Below are positions 24,794-33,338 of a stretch of DNA of 64,000 nt, one piece after another. How positions within the stretch are numbered: position 1 is the first letter of the stretch; each line of letters begins with the position of its first letter. The stretch comes from Anaeroglomus sp964630775 (lineage in GTDB: Bacteria; Planctomycetota; Phycisphaerae; Sedimentisphaerales; Anaerohalosphaeraceae). Under the pieces are notes generated by a model. That model made no database searches. It was given only the letters and a program-made list of their open reading frames with translations, and had not been told where the DNA came from. A program made the position numbers and the translations under genes. Location of the stretch: NCBI GenBank assembly GCA_964630775.1, contig CAZVYY010000010.1, positions 46,700 through 110,699 on the forward strand, written 5' to 3'.

Positions 24794-25669
24794 ATGCGAA
24801 CCCGACCAGCCTTGCGTTTTCGGCCTTTCGTCTCGATTCTGACGGGATTTTCATTTGCGGCTGCCGTCGTCACCGGAGCAGTGCTGTTTGTCACTCCGCC
24901 GGGGCGCGTGGCCAACTGGAGCAACTGGACGGTCTGGGGGCTGAGCAAACAGGAATGGTCGGCCCTGCACATCTGCTTTTGCGCCCTGTTTGCAATCGCT
25001 TCTTTCGTACACATCTGCTTCAATATCAGGCCCTTAATCAATTATTTTGCATCCCGGATTCAGTCCGCTCGACGGTTGCGATATGAATGGATTGGGGCGA
25101 TGGTACTGTGCGGCATTACCGCGTGGGGGTCATTGAGACCGTTTGCTCCATTCAGTTCCCTGCTGCGTCTGAATACAACGCTCAAAAACAGTTGGGGTTC
25201 ACAAACTGCGGAACAGCCGCCGGTCCCTCATGCGGAATTGCTGACTGTCAGGCAACTGGCCGAACAGACTGATATTCCAGTTGATACGGTTCTGGGGAAT
25301 CTCAAGACCGCAGGAATTACAGCCGGGCCGGACGATATCTTTGGAACGATAGCCCGGCAGGCCGGCTATTCCCCTGAAGAGCTGTATTTGCTGGCCACTG
25401 GAAAAACTCAAGCCCAAGGTCGCGGCCAGCGTCGCGGAGGCGGAGGGCAAGGTGAAAGCAGAGGCGGCGGTGATGGTGCGGGCGGCGGAGGATTTGGACA
25501 ACAGACGCTCAGACAAGTCTGTCAGGAATCCAATCTGGATATCAACACGGCACTGGAAAGGCTTCGCCAGGCAGGAATCAAGGCCTCTGCGGATCAAACC
25601 ATCCGACAGGTTGCCGACGAAAACAACATCCGCCCCGGAGAAATTCGGCAATTGCTTCTGCGGCAATAA
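24794..25669 (+). CDS. DUF4405-type membrane protein with Gly-rich linker and repeated C-terminal motif
   Basis: A 291-residue protein with four hydrophobic segments in the first 130 residues (FVSILTGFSFAAAVVTGAVL, LHICFCALFAIASFVHICFN and others). Histidines within the helices fit the DUF4405 group, cytochrome b561-like proteins often tied to flavinylation and extracellular electron transfer. A Gly/Arg-rich linker (about 205-230) separates two similar segments: LTVRQLAEQTDIPVDTVLGN with LKTAGITAG, and LRQVCQESNLDINTALERL with RQAGIKASA, each a helical motif of about 45 residues. ATG 24794 has GGGAG 6 nt upstream; the longer frame from 24692 has no site. Confidence 0.7.
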   Translation: MRTRPALRFRPFVSILTGFSFAAAVVTGAVLFVTPPGRVANWSNWTVWGLSKQEWSALHICFCALFAIASFVHICFNIRPLINYFASRIQSARRLRYEWIGAMVLCGITAWGSLRPFAPFSSLLRLNTTLKNSWGSQTAEQPPVPHAELLTVRQLAEQTDIPVDTVLGNLKTAGITAGPDDIFGTIARQAGYSPEELYLLATGKTQAQGRGQRRGGGGQGESRGGGDGAGGGGFGQQTLRQVCQESNLDINTALERLRQAGIKASADQTIRQVADENNIRPGEIRQLLLRQ

Positions 25670-25694
25670 ACCGGCACAGTTCAGACACGGCGGG

Positions 25695-27107
25695 CTAATT
25701 GGCCTGGACAATGACGCGGAACTGGTCGATCCAGGGGCCGCTGCTGATTTCAAACGACAGAACTTTCCGATTGGGACTGATGGTAATCACATCATGGGCC
25801 ATCTCCTCTTCGGCGCCGGGATTGCGATTATCCAGTCCGCGGTCTTTTTCCCGCTGCATGAACACCGGGTAGTCGAAACCTTCGATGCCCACGATGGCGT
25901 CGGTATCCTTGAGTTTCTGATAATGGCCGATGACGCCGAGGATGGGTTTGCTGAAAGTAATCTGGCCGGTCAGCTTACGGTAGTTTTTCCAGTTTTTCGG
26001 TCCTTCCTGATTGAAGAACAGCAGGTAGCTGTTAACCTTTTTGCCTGCGGCAACCAGTGGACGGCTCTGGGGGGTGTAGCGTTCACAGCGTCCGGGTTTG
26101 TTAATATCGACCGGCAGCGGTTTTTCGAGAACCAGATTCTGGCGTTCGGGCATCAGGAACAATTTTTCATCGCTGCGGTATAATTCAAACGGCTGAGGCG
26201 CTGCCGGGGGCACAAATTCAACCTTCTCGGACAATTCATCCACGCCATTGGTCAACGGCCACAGTTCGCGGTATTCGGCATGGTCATACGGCACGGTTTC
26301 GAGTTCCTTCTGGCCGGGGCGGATGCGGGCACTGCTGCCTTTTTTGAGCAGGATGGCTTTGTCGCCTGATTTGGGGATGGGCTGCTTGACGGCAACGGCC
26401 CCCTCAAAAACCGAGACGCTGGATTGGCCGTCTTTGGCGACTTTGACACCAAAGGAGGTTCCCAGGTCGATGACATCCATCATGGCGGTGCGAACCGTAA
26501 ACAGGCTGCTGGGATTATTGACCTTGGCGCTGATTTTGCCCTGTTCGAGCTTGAGGGTATTGTCATCAATCAGCTCAAATCGGCTTGGCCCGGCCAGGAT
26601 GACCACCGTATCGTCCGGCATCCGCAGCCGCATTCGGCCCGAAGCGAGGGTAAAAGGGCCCCGCTTGAGCATCTGGCCGACTTCGGGAACCTGGCCCGAT
26701 TCCCAGCGGGCGGTTTTGACATACGTCACTTTGGCGATATCCGGCGGGGTCGGCCAGAATGCAATGAGCACCCCCGCCGCCAGCAGCACCATCGCCGCGG
26801 CTGCGATCATGCGTCGAATGGCCCTGCGACGCGGCGGCGAAGGATTGGCCAGAGGAGGCTTGAATCCGTTTTGAATGAGCTGGTCGGTCTGGCTTTCGGC
26901 GCGGCGATAGAGTTCGAAGATCAACTGGCCGCGGGTCTGCATCTCATAGAATGCCTGGCGCTTGCGGCTGTCGTCAAGCATTTCCGCATCGAGAATCTGC
27001 ATCTGCTCAGGGGTGATGGTACCGTCCTGATACTGAAGCAGGCGAATGACAAACTCCTGCGGCAATTCAAATGGTTCGGATTTTTCGGTCATTGGGTTAT
27101 TGTTCAT
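25695..27107 (-). CDS. FecR-domain anti-sigma-like membrane protein
   Basis: A 470-residue protein encoded just after, and overlapping, the ECF sigma factor gene. The N-terminal 90 residues (RLLQYQDGTITPEQMQILDAEM) resemble the anti-sigma zinc-finger-like region of planctomycete FecR proteins. One membrane helix follows at about 106-124 (MIAAAAMVLLAAGVLIAFW), then an extracytoplasmic FecR domain (about 165-270, VDLGTSFGVKV-type core in MDVIDLGTSFGVKVAKDGQ, SVFEGAVAV). The C-terminal 170 residues are not recognised. ATG 27107 is chosen; GTG 27128 would lengthen the overlap. It likely holds the sigma factor inactive until a surface signal arrives. Confidence 0.8.
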   Translation of the reverse strand: MNNNPMTEKSEPFELPQEFVIRLLQYQDGTITPEQMQILDAEMLDDSRKRQAFYEMQTRGQLIFELYRRAESQTDQLIQNGFKPPLANPSPPRRRAIRRMIAAAAMVLLAAGVLIAFWPTPPDIAKVTYVKTARWESGQVPEVGQMLKRGPFTLASGRMRLRMPDDTVVILAGPSRFELIDDNTLKLEQGKISAKVNNPSSLFTVRTAMMDVIDLGTSFGVKVAKDGQSSVSVFEGAVAVKQPIPKSGDKAILLKKGSSARIRPGQKELETVPYDHAEYRELWPLTNGVDELSEKVEFVPPAAPQPFELYRSDEKLFLMPERQNLVLEKPLPVDINKPGRCERYTPQSRPLVAAGKKVNSYLLFFNQEGPKNWKNYRKLTGQITFSKPILGVIGHYQKLKDTDAIVGIEGFDYPVFMQREKDRGLDNRNPGAEEEMAHDVITISPNRKVLSFEISSGPWIDQFRVIVQAN

Positions 27108-27618
27108 GGGCCACTTTTCTTCGGACACACAGGCCCAGTTGTTTGTGGATACGGGCCAGGGCCTGATAGATCGTTTCGGCCTTGCGTTTCATGTATTCGG
27201 CGACTTCGATACCGCTCATGCCGTTGAAGTACCGCAAGCGGATAATCGTGCGGTTGTTTTCGGTCAGGCGTTTGAGACAGTCGGCCAGAGCATCCATCGC
27301 TACCGAGCTGTCTTTGCGGTCATGGGTCGGCCATTCGTGCTGGAGGATATCCAGCAGACGTTCGCTGAGGATAAGGCCGTCGCTGCGGCTGGCACGGAGA
27401 AAGTCGATAGCCTTGTTCCGGCTGGCCATGCGGGCCCACCGCATCAGGTGTACCAAATCCGTGAAAGTTTCGGCCAGCGAAATCGCCTTGACGCAGACCT
27501 CCTGAAACACATCCTCGGCCGACTGGTAATCCCGTGTAATCGACGAGATAAACGCAGTCAGCAGAATCTGTTCTTTCAATAAATGCCCGGCAACTTGTTC
27601 TTTAGTCAGCATAGCCAT
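27097..27618 (-). CDS. RNA polymerase sigma factor, ECF family (Rhodopirellula/Verrucomicrobium type)
   Basis: A 173-residue ECF sigma factor. Region 2 is seen in SITRDYQSAEDVFQEVCVKA and FTDLVHLMRWARMASRNKAID, and region 4 in LTENNRTIIRLRYFNGMSG followed by IEVAEYMKRKAETIYQALAR. ATG 27618 or 27612 is likely; 27630 is possible. The stop overlaps the FecR gene start, a standard sigma/anti-sigma pair. The regulated genes are not evident nearby. Confidence 0.87.
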   Translation of the reverse strand: MAMLTKEQVAGHLLKEQILLTAFISSITRDYQSAEDVFQEVCVKAISLAETFTDLVHLMRWARMASRNKAIDFLRASRSDGLILSERLLDILQHEWPTHDRKDSSVAMDALADCLKRLTENNRTIIRLRYFNGMSGIEVAEYMKRKAETIYQALARIHKQLGLCVRRKVAHEQ

Positions 27619-27773
27619 CCATAGTATCATATCCTATGGTATTACGGCAAAAAAACCGGTTTCTCGACATGAAATCCGGCAATACTAGCGTCCAGACACT
27701 GAATTTTGGATAAACTTCTTCCCAAAATCCGGGTCGTTATTTATGATTCCGGATGCAACAGAAAGGATTCTAA

Positions 27774-29870
27774 GTGACCCAAACGGATCAAAAAATAGAC
27801 TTGGCGACTCCAGTTCAATACCTCAAAGGGGTTGGCCCGGGGCGGGCGGCGGCGTTTACCGATCTGGGTGTGCAGACGGTCGCGGACCTGCTTGGGTATT
27901 TCCCGCGGGATTGGTCGTTTGTGCCGGAGCCAGTGCTGATTGGGGACCTGAAGCCGGGCAAGCTGGTCTGTGCCGTCGGGATGGTCGAGCGAACCGACTG
28001 GCAGCCATATCGCCGTAAACCCTTTTTTGAAGCTATCTTAGCAGATAAGACGGGACTGTGCCGCATCATCTGGTTTAATGGCAAATACCTGATTAATCAG
28101 CTCGAACCGGGGAAAATTCTGCTGGTTTATGGAAAAGTCGATTTTTATCGTCGTCAACTCCAGTTCAGCAATCCGAAATTTCATATCCTGCACCCCGACC
28201 AGCCGCGCGACAGTGATGCATTCAGCGGCCCCATCTATCCGGCCAGTGCCAACCTGCCATCATGGCAAATCAAACGCGTGGTTAAGGCTAATATAGACAC
28301 TATAAGTCCGTTAATGCCGGAACTATTCGAAAAGCCCTTTCTTAAAAAAAACGACCTCATTAGTCGCCAAAAGGCGTATGAATGGATTCATAATCCCGCC
28401 GACGAAAAACAATTGGCCAAGGCCCAACGCCGGCTCAAATATGATGAACTGTTCCTGATGCAGTTGGGGCTGGCTCTGAAGCGTCATCATCTGCGCCATA
28501 CCGCCCCATCCACCCCGCTGCCCTGCACTGAGACTATCGACCATCGGATACGCAGGCGGTTTCCATTTTTATTGACTGCCGACCAGGACAAGGCGATTGA
28601 GGAAATCGCCGCGGATTTGAATCAGTCGGTCCCGATGAACCGCCTGCTGCAGGGCGATGTCGGCAGCGGCAAAACCGTGGTTGCCCTGTATGCGGCGCTG
28701 GTGGCGGTTGCCAATAAGCAGCAGGTGGCGATTATGGCTCCGACTGAAATTCTGGCCCGGCAGCATTTTTTGAGCATCGAAAAATACCTCAAAAACAGTC
28801 AGGTCCGACGGGGATTGCTGATTGGCGGAATGCCGGCGGTCAAGCGCGGGGCGCTGCTGCATCAAATCGCCAGCGGCGATCTGGATATTGTAGTTGGAAC
28901 CGTGGCGCTGGTGCAGCAGGATGTGGATTTTGATAATCTGGGGCTGGTGATTATCGACGAACAGCATAAATTCGGTGTGCATCAGCGAGCCATGCTGCGG
29001 AAAGGCAAATCGCCGCATTGCCTGGTAATGACGGCAACACCGATCCCGCGGACACTGACGATGACGGCCTTCGGTGATCTGGATGTGTCGATTATCGAGC
29101 ATTGCCCGCCGGGCCGCGGGGAAGTCATCACCCGTCATGTCCACCCCAGGGATCGGATGGCGGCGTTTGAATTCATCCGCAAGCAGATTCGCGCCGGACG
29201 ACAGGCGTATTTTGTCTATCCCCGCATCGATTCGGAAACGACCGCTGAAATCCCCAACGGAGATATCAAGGCGGCAGTGGATGAACATCGGTTTTTGAGC
29301 CAGAAGATCTTTCCGGAATATCATATCGCCTTGCTGCACGGCCAGATGACCACCGAGCAGAAAAAGCAGATTATGGGTGATTTCCGGTCGGGAAAAATCC
29401 AGGCTCTCGTTTCCACGGTGGTTATCGAAGTCGGCGTCGATGTCCCCAACGCCACCATCATGGCCATCGAAAACGCCGAGCGGTTCGGGCTTGCCCAGCT
29501 TCACCAGCTTCGCGGACGCATCGGACGGGGATGCAATCGGTCGTATTGTTTTCTGTTTTCCCAGAGCGACGACCCGATTGCCCAGGACCGATTAGCCATC
29601 ATGACCCGCAGCAATGACGGTTTTGAAATCGCCGAACAGGACTTGCGGCTGCGCGGGCCGGGGGAACTGTTCAGTACCCGTCAGCACGGACTGGGAGACT
29701 TGAAGATTGCTAATATTGTGGAGGACTTTGACCTGTTAAATCTGGCCCGCCGGGATGCGTTTGAGATGATCGGCAGCGACCCCAACCTGAACCGGCCTGA
29801 AAACGCTGAACTCCGCAAGACCCTGATTGAAAAATTCGGTACCTCATTGGGGCTGGTGGACGTGGGATAA
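27774..29870 (+). CDS. recG: ATP-dependent DNA helicase RecG
   Basis: A 698-residue branched-DNA helicase that reverses stalled forks and processes Holliday junctions. The N-terminal wedge domain begins with PVQYLKGVGPGRAAAFTDLG. The helicase core has LLQGDVGSGKT (Walker A), PTEILARQH, IIDEQHKFG (motif II), MTATPIPRTL (motif III), HGQMTTEQKK, VVIEVGVDVPNA and the TRG-region QLRGRIGRG. GTG 27774 with AAAGGA 7 nt upstream. It is the first of a run of core genes on the + strand. Confidence 0.95.
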   Translation: MTQTDQKIDLATPVQYLKGVGPGRAAAFTDLGVQTVADLLGYFPRDWSFVPEPVLIGDLKPGKLVCAVGMVERTDWQPYRRKPFFEAILADKTGLCRIIWFNGKYLINQLEPGKILLVYGKVDFYRRQLQFSNPKFHILHPDQPRDSDAFSGPIYPASANLPSWQIKRVVKANIDTISPLMPELFEKPFLKKNDLISRQKAYEWIHNPADEKQLAKAQRRLKYDELFLMQLGLALKRHHLRHTAPSTPLPCTETIDHRIRRRFPFLLTADQDKAIEEIAADLNQSVPMNRLLQGDVGSGKTVVALYAALVAVANKQQVAIMAPTEILARQHFLSIEKYLKNSQVRRGLLIGGMPAVKRGALLHQIASGDLDIVVGTVALVQQDVDFDNLGLVIIDEQHKFGVHQRAMLRKGKSPHCLVMTATPIPRTLTMTAFGDLDVSIIEHCPPGRGEVITRHVHPRDRMAAFEFIRKQIRAGRQAYFVYPRIDSETTAEIPNGDIKAAVDEHRFLSQKIFPEYHIALLHGQMTTEQKKQIMGDFRSGKIQALVSTVVIEVGVDVPNATIMAIENAERFGLAQLHQLRGRIGRGCNRSYCFLFSQSDDPIAQDRLAIMTRSNDGFEIAEQDLRLRGPGELFSTRQHGLGDLKIANIVEDFDLLNLARRDAFEMIGSDPNLNRPENAELRKTLIEKFGTSLGLVDVG

Positions 29871-29967
29871 TTTTCTGGATTTTCCGCCCCAAAACCGGTA
29901 GAAAGAGCTATCAAATCGTACAAATATCCTACAATCTGTATCGGCAACATCGAGACAGCCTGGTACC

Positions 29968-31746
29968 ATGAAAATTGAATATAAGAATAAAACACTCGAA
30001 AAGACCGTTATTGCCCTGAATTGTGTCGCAATTCTGGTCGTCGCCACGACCTTTGTGATGCTGTTTGGGTTTGATGTACCGCCGATGCCGCGGATGATGC
30101 TGCGGTATATTGACGGAGGGCTTTTCTTTTTCTTCTTTGCCGAAAAGATTATTCGCTATTTTAATGCCGTCACCAAGCGGGATTATCTGCGGATGTACTG
30201 GTTTGAAATTCCGCTGCTGGCGGTGGTGCTGTTTGCGATTATCGGGGCGGGCCGGTGGTACACCGGAGCCTCGGTGCGGGAGTTTTCGCTGGATGTCATC
30301 AGCATTTATCTGGCATTTCAGGTCATTGATAAACTGTGCCGCAGCGTGGTCAATATTGCCTCTGCCGGGCACAATCCGGCGCGGGCTTTGACCAGTGTGT
30401 TTGCAGCGCTGATTCTGGCGGGGGCGGGTCTGCTGATGCTGCCCAAGGCCCACAATTTACCCCGGATGAGTTTCACCGACGCGGTTTTTACCGCCACCAG
30501 CGCCACGTGCGTGACGGGGCTTATCGTCAAAGATACCGGCTCGGACTTTACGATGTTTGGACAGGTCGTCATTCTGTTTTTGATACAACTTGGCGGGCTG
30601 GGTATTGTGATCTTCGGAGCGGTGCTGGGACTAATGCTGGGCCAGTCGCTGACGGTGCGGGAGTCGGCAGCCATGCAGGACATCATCAGTGCCGACACCC
30701 TGCACCGAATTGTGCGGATGATCGGTTTCATTTTTACTTTTACGATCATTATTGAATCCGTCGGGGCCGTCTGCCTGTTTCCAATGTGGAATAACATTCC
30801 GGGGGCGCCCGGCGACATAGCCACCACCTGGTTCAACAGTCTTTTTCATTCCGTCAGCGCCTTCTGCAATGCGGGCTTTGCTTTGTACTCCAACAACCTG
30901 ATGTATTTCCACTCCATGCCGGAGGTTTACCTGGTCATCGCCCCGCTGATTATTCTGGGCGGATTGGGCTTCAGCGTTTTGTACAACCTGGCCGACATTA
31001 TCACCAGCCGCATCGGGTCCTGGTTCAGCAAAGGCCATCATCTTGTGGACCTGCTCCACACGGCTTCCCCCAAACGGCTGCACCTGCAGACCAAGATTGT
31101 CCTGAGTGTTTCGGCCATATTGATTGCCGGGGGAACGGTATTTCTGTGGCTGTTTGAATCCTGCTCGCAGAATCCCAGCGCCGACAGGGGCATTCTGGCT
31201 GCGTTTTTTCAGTCGGTCACGGCACGCACAGCCGGTTTCAATACCGTTGACATTGCCGCGCTGTCGGATGGAAGCAAACTGGTGCTGATTCTGCTGATGT
31301 TCATCGGCGGCTCGCCCGGCTCCAGTGCCGGCGGCATCAAAACCACCACGTTTGCGGTGATTGTCATGGTCGCCTGGGCCACCCTGCGGAAACGCCGGGA
31401 GGTGGAAATGTTCAAGCGGTCGATCCGCCTGGTTGTGCTGGGACGGGCAATTACCATTTTAATGCTTTACCTGTCAATGATGCTGATTGCGGTTCTGGCG
31501 ATGCTGATTACGGAACGACACAGCAATATCGCCTTTCTGGATATTCTGTTTGAGTCCGCCTCGGCCCTGGGCACCGTCGGGCTTTCGACCGGCATTACAC
31601 CGACTTTGACAACGGCGGGCAAGTGGATTATCATTGCAGGCATGCTGGCAGGACGACTGGGGCCGCTGACCCTGCTGACGGCGCTGCTGTTCAACGTCAA
31701 GCCGGCCAAATATGAATACCCGACCGAACCGCTGGTGGTCGGCTGA
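29968..31746 (+). CDS. Potassium uptake channel subunit, TrkH/KtrB family
   Basis: A 592-residue transporter. Two or three extra N-terminal helices (1-120) precede the four-repeat Trk/Ktr pore. The four filter loops are visible: TATSATCVTGLI, SVSAFCNAGFALY, SVTARTAGFNT and ESASALGTVGLSTG, each with the conserved Gly. The regulatory subunit gene follows 40 nt downstream, so the two form a Ktr-like K+ (or Na+-coupled K+) uptake system in the inner membrane. No clear terminator separates it from recG upstream. Confidence 0.9.
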   Translation: MKIEYKNKTLEKTVIALNCVAILVVATTFVMLFGFDVPPMPRMMLRYIDGGLFFFFFAEKIIRYFNAVTKRDYLRMYWFEIPLLAVVLFAIIGAGRWYTGASVREFSLDVISIYLAFQVIDKLCRSVVNIASAGHNPARALTSVFAALILAGAGLLMLPKAHNLPRMSFTDAVFTATSATCVTGLIVKDTGSDFTMFGQVVILFLIQLGGLGIVIFGAVLGLMLGQSLTVRESAAMQDIISADTLHRIVRMIGFIFTFTIIIESVGAVCLFPMWNNIPGAPGDIATTWFNSLFHSVSAFCNAGFALYSNNLMYFHSMPEVYLVIAPLIILGGLGFSVLYNLADIITSRIGSWFSKGHHLVDLLHTASPKRLHLQTKIVLSVSAILIAGGTVFLWLFESCSQNPSADRGILAAFFQSVTARTAGFNTVDIAALSDGSKLVLILLMFIGGSPGSSAGGIKTTTFAVIVMVAWATLRKRREVEMFKRSIRLVVLGRAITILMLYLSMMLIAVLAMLITERHSNIAFLDILFESASALGTVGLSTGITPTLTTAGKWIIIAGMLAGRLGPLTLLTALLFNVKPAKYEYPTEPLVVG

Positions 31747-31786
31747 AGCAGAACACGAACGTATAGACAGAATATGAGGAATTCCT

Positions 31787-32470
31787 ATGAAGCGTTTTGC
31801 GGTCATTGGATTGGGACGATTCGGAAAGAAACTGGCGATGGCGCTGTCCATGAGCGGCGCCGAAGTCATCGCCATCGATAAAGACCGGGACATCATCGAG
31901 GACCTCCGCGATGAGGTCAGCCACGCCGTCCGTCTGGACAGCACCGACGAGGAAGCCCTCCGCGCCCAGGGCGTCGATGGGGTCGATGTCGCCATCGTCG
32001 GCATGGGCCAGTCCGGCCACGCCTTCGAGGCCGCAATTCTGACGGTGGTCAATCTCAAACGCATGGCCATTCCCCTGATTTACGCCCGGGCCGAGAACCT
32101 GACCGCCGGGCAGGTCTTTTCCGCCGTCGGCGCCACGGAAGTCATTTACCCCGAAATCGAGACCGCCCAGCGCTGGGCCTACAAACTCATCGCCCCGCAC
32201 ATCGAGGAAAAAATCGACTTCGCCCCCGGCTACAGCCTGGCCCGCGTCAAGGCCCCGGCCGCCTTTCACGGCCAGACCGTCATGGAACTGCAGCTCCGGC
32301 AGAAATACAACATCAACCTGGTCGCCATCAAACGCGGCGAAAATGTCGCCAACAGCGACGAAATCAATACGGTCATCAGTGTGCCGATGCCCAACACGAT
32401 TATCTATAACGACGACATCCTGATGGTGTCCGGGGCGGATATCGACCTGGCCCGCCTGCCGCAGGAATAG
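31787..32470 (+). CDS. Potassium uptake regulatory subunit, KtrA/TrkA (RCK) family
   Basis: A 227-residue cytoplasmic protein. The RCK_N Rossmann domain begins with FAVIGLGRFGKKLAMAL and continues with the acidic EVIAIDKDRD, which binds nucleotide (ATP/ADP or NAD). An RCK_C domain follows (FHGQTVMELQLRQKYNINLV, DDILMVSG). It forms the gating ring on the membrane subunit encoded upstream. The coding style (GCC/GTC-rich) changes compared with the upstream gene but stays within the range of this genome. Confidence 0.9.
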   Translation: MKRFAVIGLGRFGKKLAMALSMSGAEVIAIDKDRDIIEDLRDEVSHAVRLDSTDEEALRAQGVDGVDVAIVGMGQSGHAFEAAILTVVNLKRMAIPLIYARAENLTAGQVFSAVGATEVIYPEIETAQRWAYKLIAPHIEEKIDFAPGYSLARVKAPAAFHGQTVMELQLRQKYNINLVAIKRGENVANSDEINTVISVPMPNTIIYNDDILMVSGADIDLARLPQE

Positions 32471-32489
32471 GACTACACGGTATATTGAC

Positions 32490-33338
32490 ATGAAACAGCA
32501 GCAGCTATTTGTTTCGGACCTCGACGGGACTTTGCTGGACGGGTCCGGCGCCCTGTCGGAATTCAGTCGGAAAACACTCACACAATTGCTCAGCGACGGC
32601 CTGAATTTCACCGTGGCCAGCGCCCGGGCGATTAATGAGATTCAGCCGGTGCTTGGCATTCTGCCCATCAGGCTGCCGGTCATCGCCGTCAACGGGGCCT
32701 ATCTGACCGATTACAAAACCGGCAGGCATCTGGTGATTAACAGCCTGGCCCCCTCTGTCGCACGGGCTATTTTCGATGTCATCCGTTCGCAGCATCTCTG
32801 GCCGTTTGTGTGCACCTTCAACGGACAGGAGGACTGTCTGTATTACCAGACGCTTTCGCACCCGGCCATGCAGTGGTATTGTCAGGCCCTGTCGCTGCTG
32901 GGCGACAAGCGGCTGCGGGAAACGAAACATCTCGCCGGGGTATTCGGCGAACAGGTGATTTCACTGGCGGTCATGGGCGACAAAGAATCCATCGGGCAGC
33001 TTTCCACGCTGCTGGCCGAGACCTTCTCGGGCCAACTGGAAAATTTCTATTTCGAAAACCCGTACTCGCCGGGCTACTGGTGGCTGACGATTCACGATAA
33101 AAAGGCCTGCAAATCCATCGCCCTGCGGGAATTGATGGATATGTTCGGCTTTACCAAAGATAATCTCACCGTCTTTGGCGACCATATCAACGACATCCGC
33201 ATGTTTGAGCTGGCCGGGCGGGGCGTCGCCGTCGCCAACGCCGAACCGGAAGTCAAAGCCGTCGCCAGCGAAGTCATCGGCCCCCACACCGACGACAGCG
33301 TGGTCAACTATCTGAAGGCTCACTTCCCGGGTCGTTAG
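32490..33338 (+). CDS. HAD-superfamily hydrolase, Cof type
   Basis: A 282-residue phosphatase of the Cof/YbiV group. Motif I FVSDLDGTLLDG, motif II TVASAR, the motif III Lys in KKACKSIALRELM and motif IV GDHINDIRMFELAG are present, with a large type-C2 cap between. Likely acts on sugar phosphates or similar small phosphates; the substrate is not evident. The 3' end overlaps the convergent mnmG gene by 35 nt. Confidence 0.88.
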   Translation: MKQQQLFVSDLDGTLLDGSGALSEFSRKTLTQLLSDGLNFTVASARAINEIQPVLGILPIRLPVIAVNGAYLTDYKTGRHLVINSLAPSVARAIFDVIRSQHLWPFVCTFNGQEDCLYYQTLSHPAMQWYCQALSLLGDKRLRETKHLAGVFGEQVISLAVMGDKESIGQLSTLLAETFSGQLENFYFENPYSPGYWWLTIHDKKACKSIALRELMDMFGFTKDNLTVFGDHINDIRMFELAGRGVAVANAEPEVKAVASEVIGPHTDDSVVNYLKAHFPGR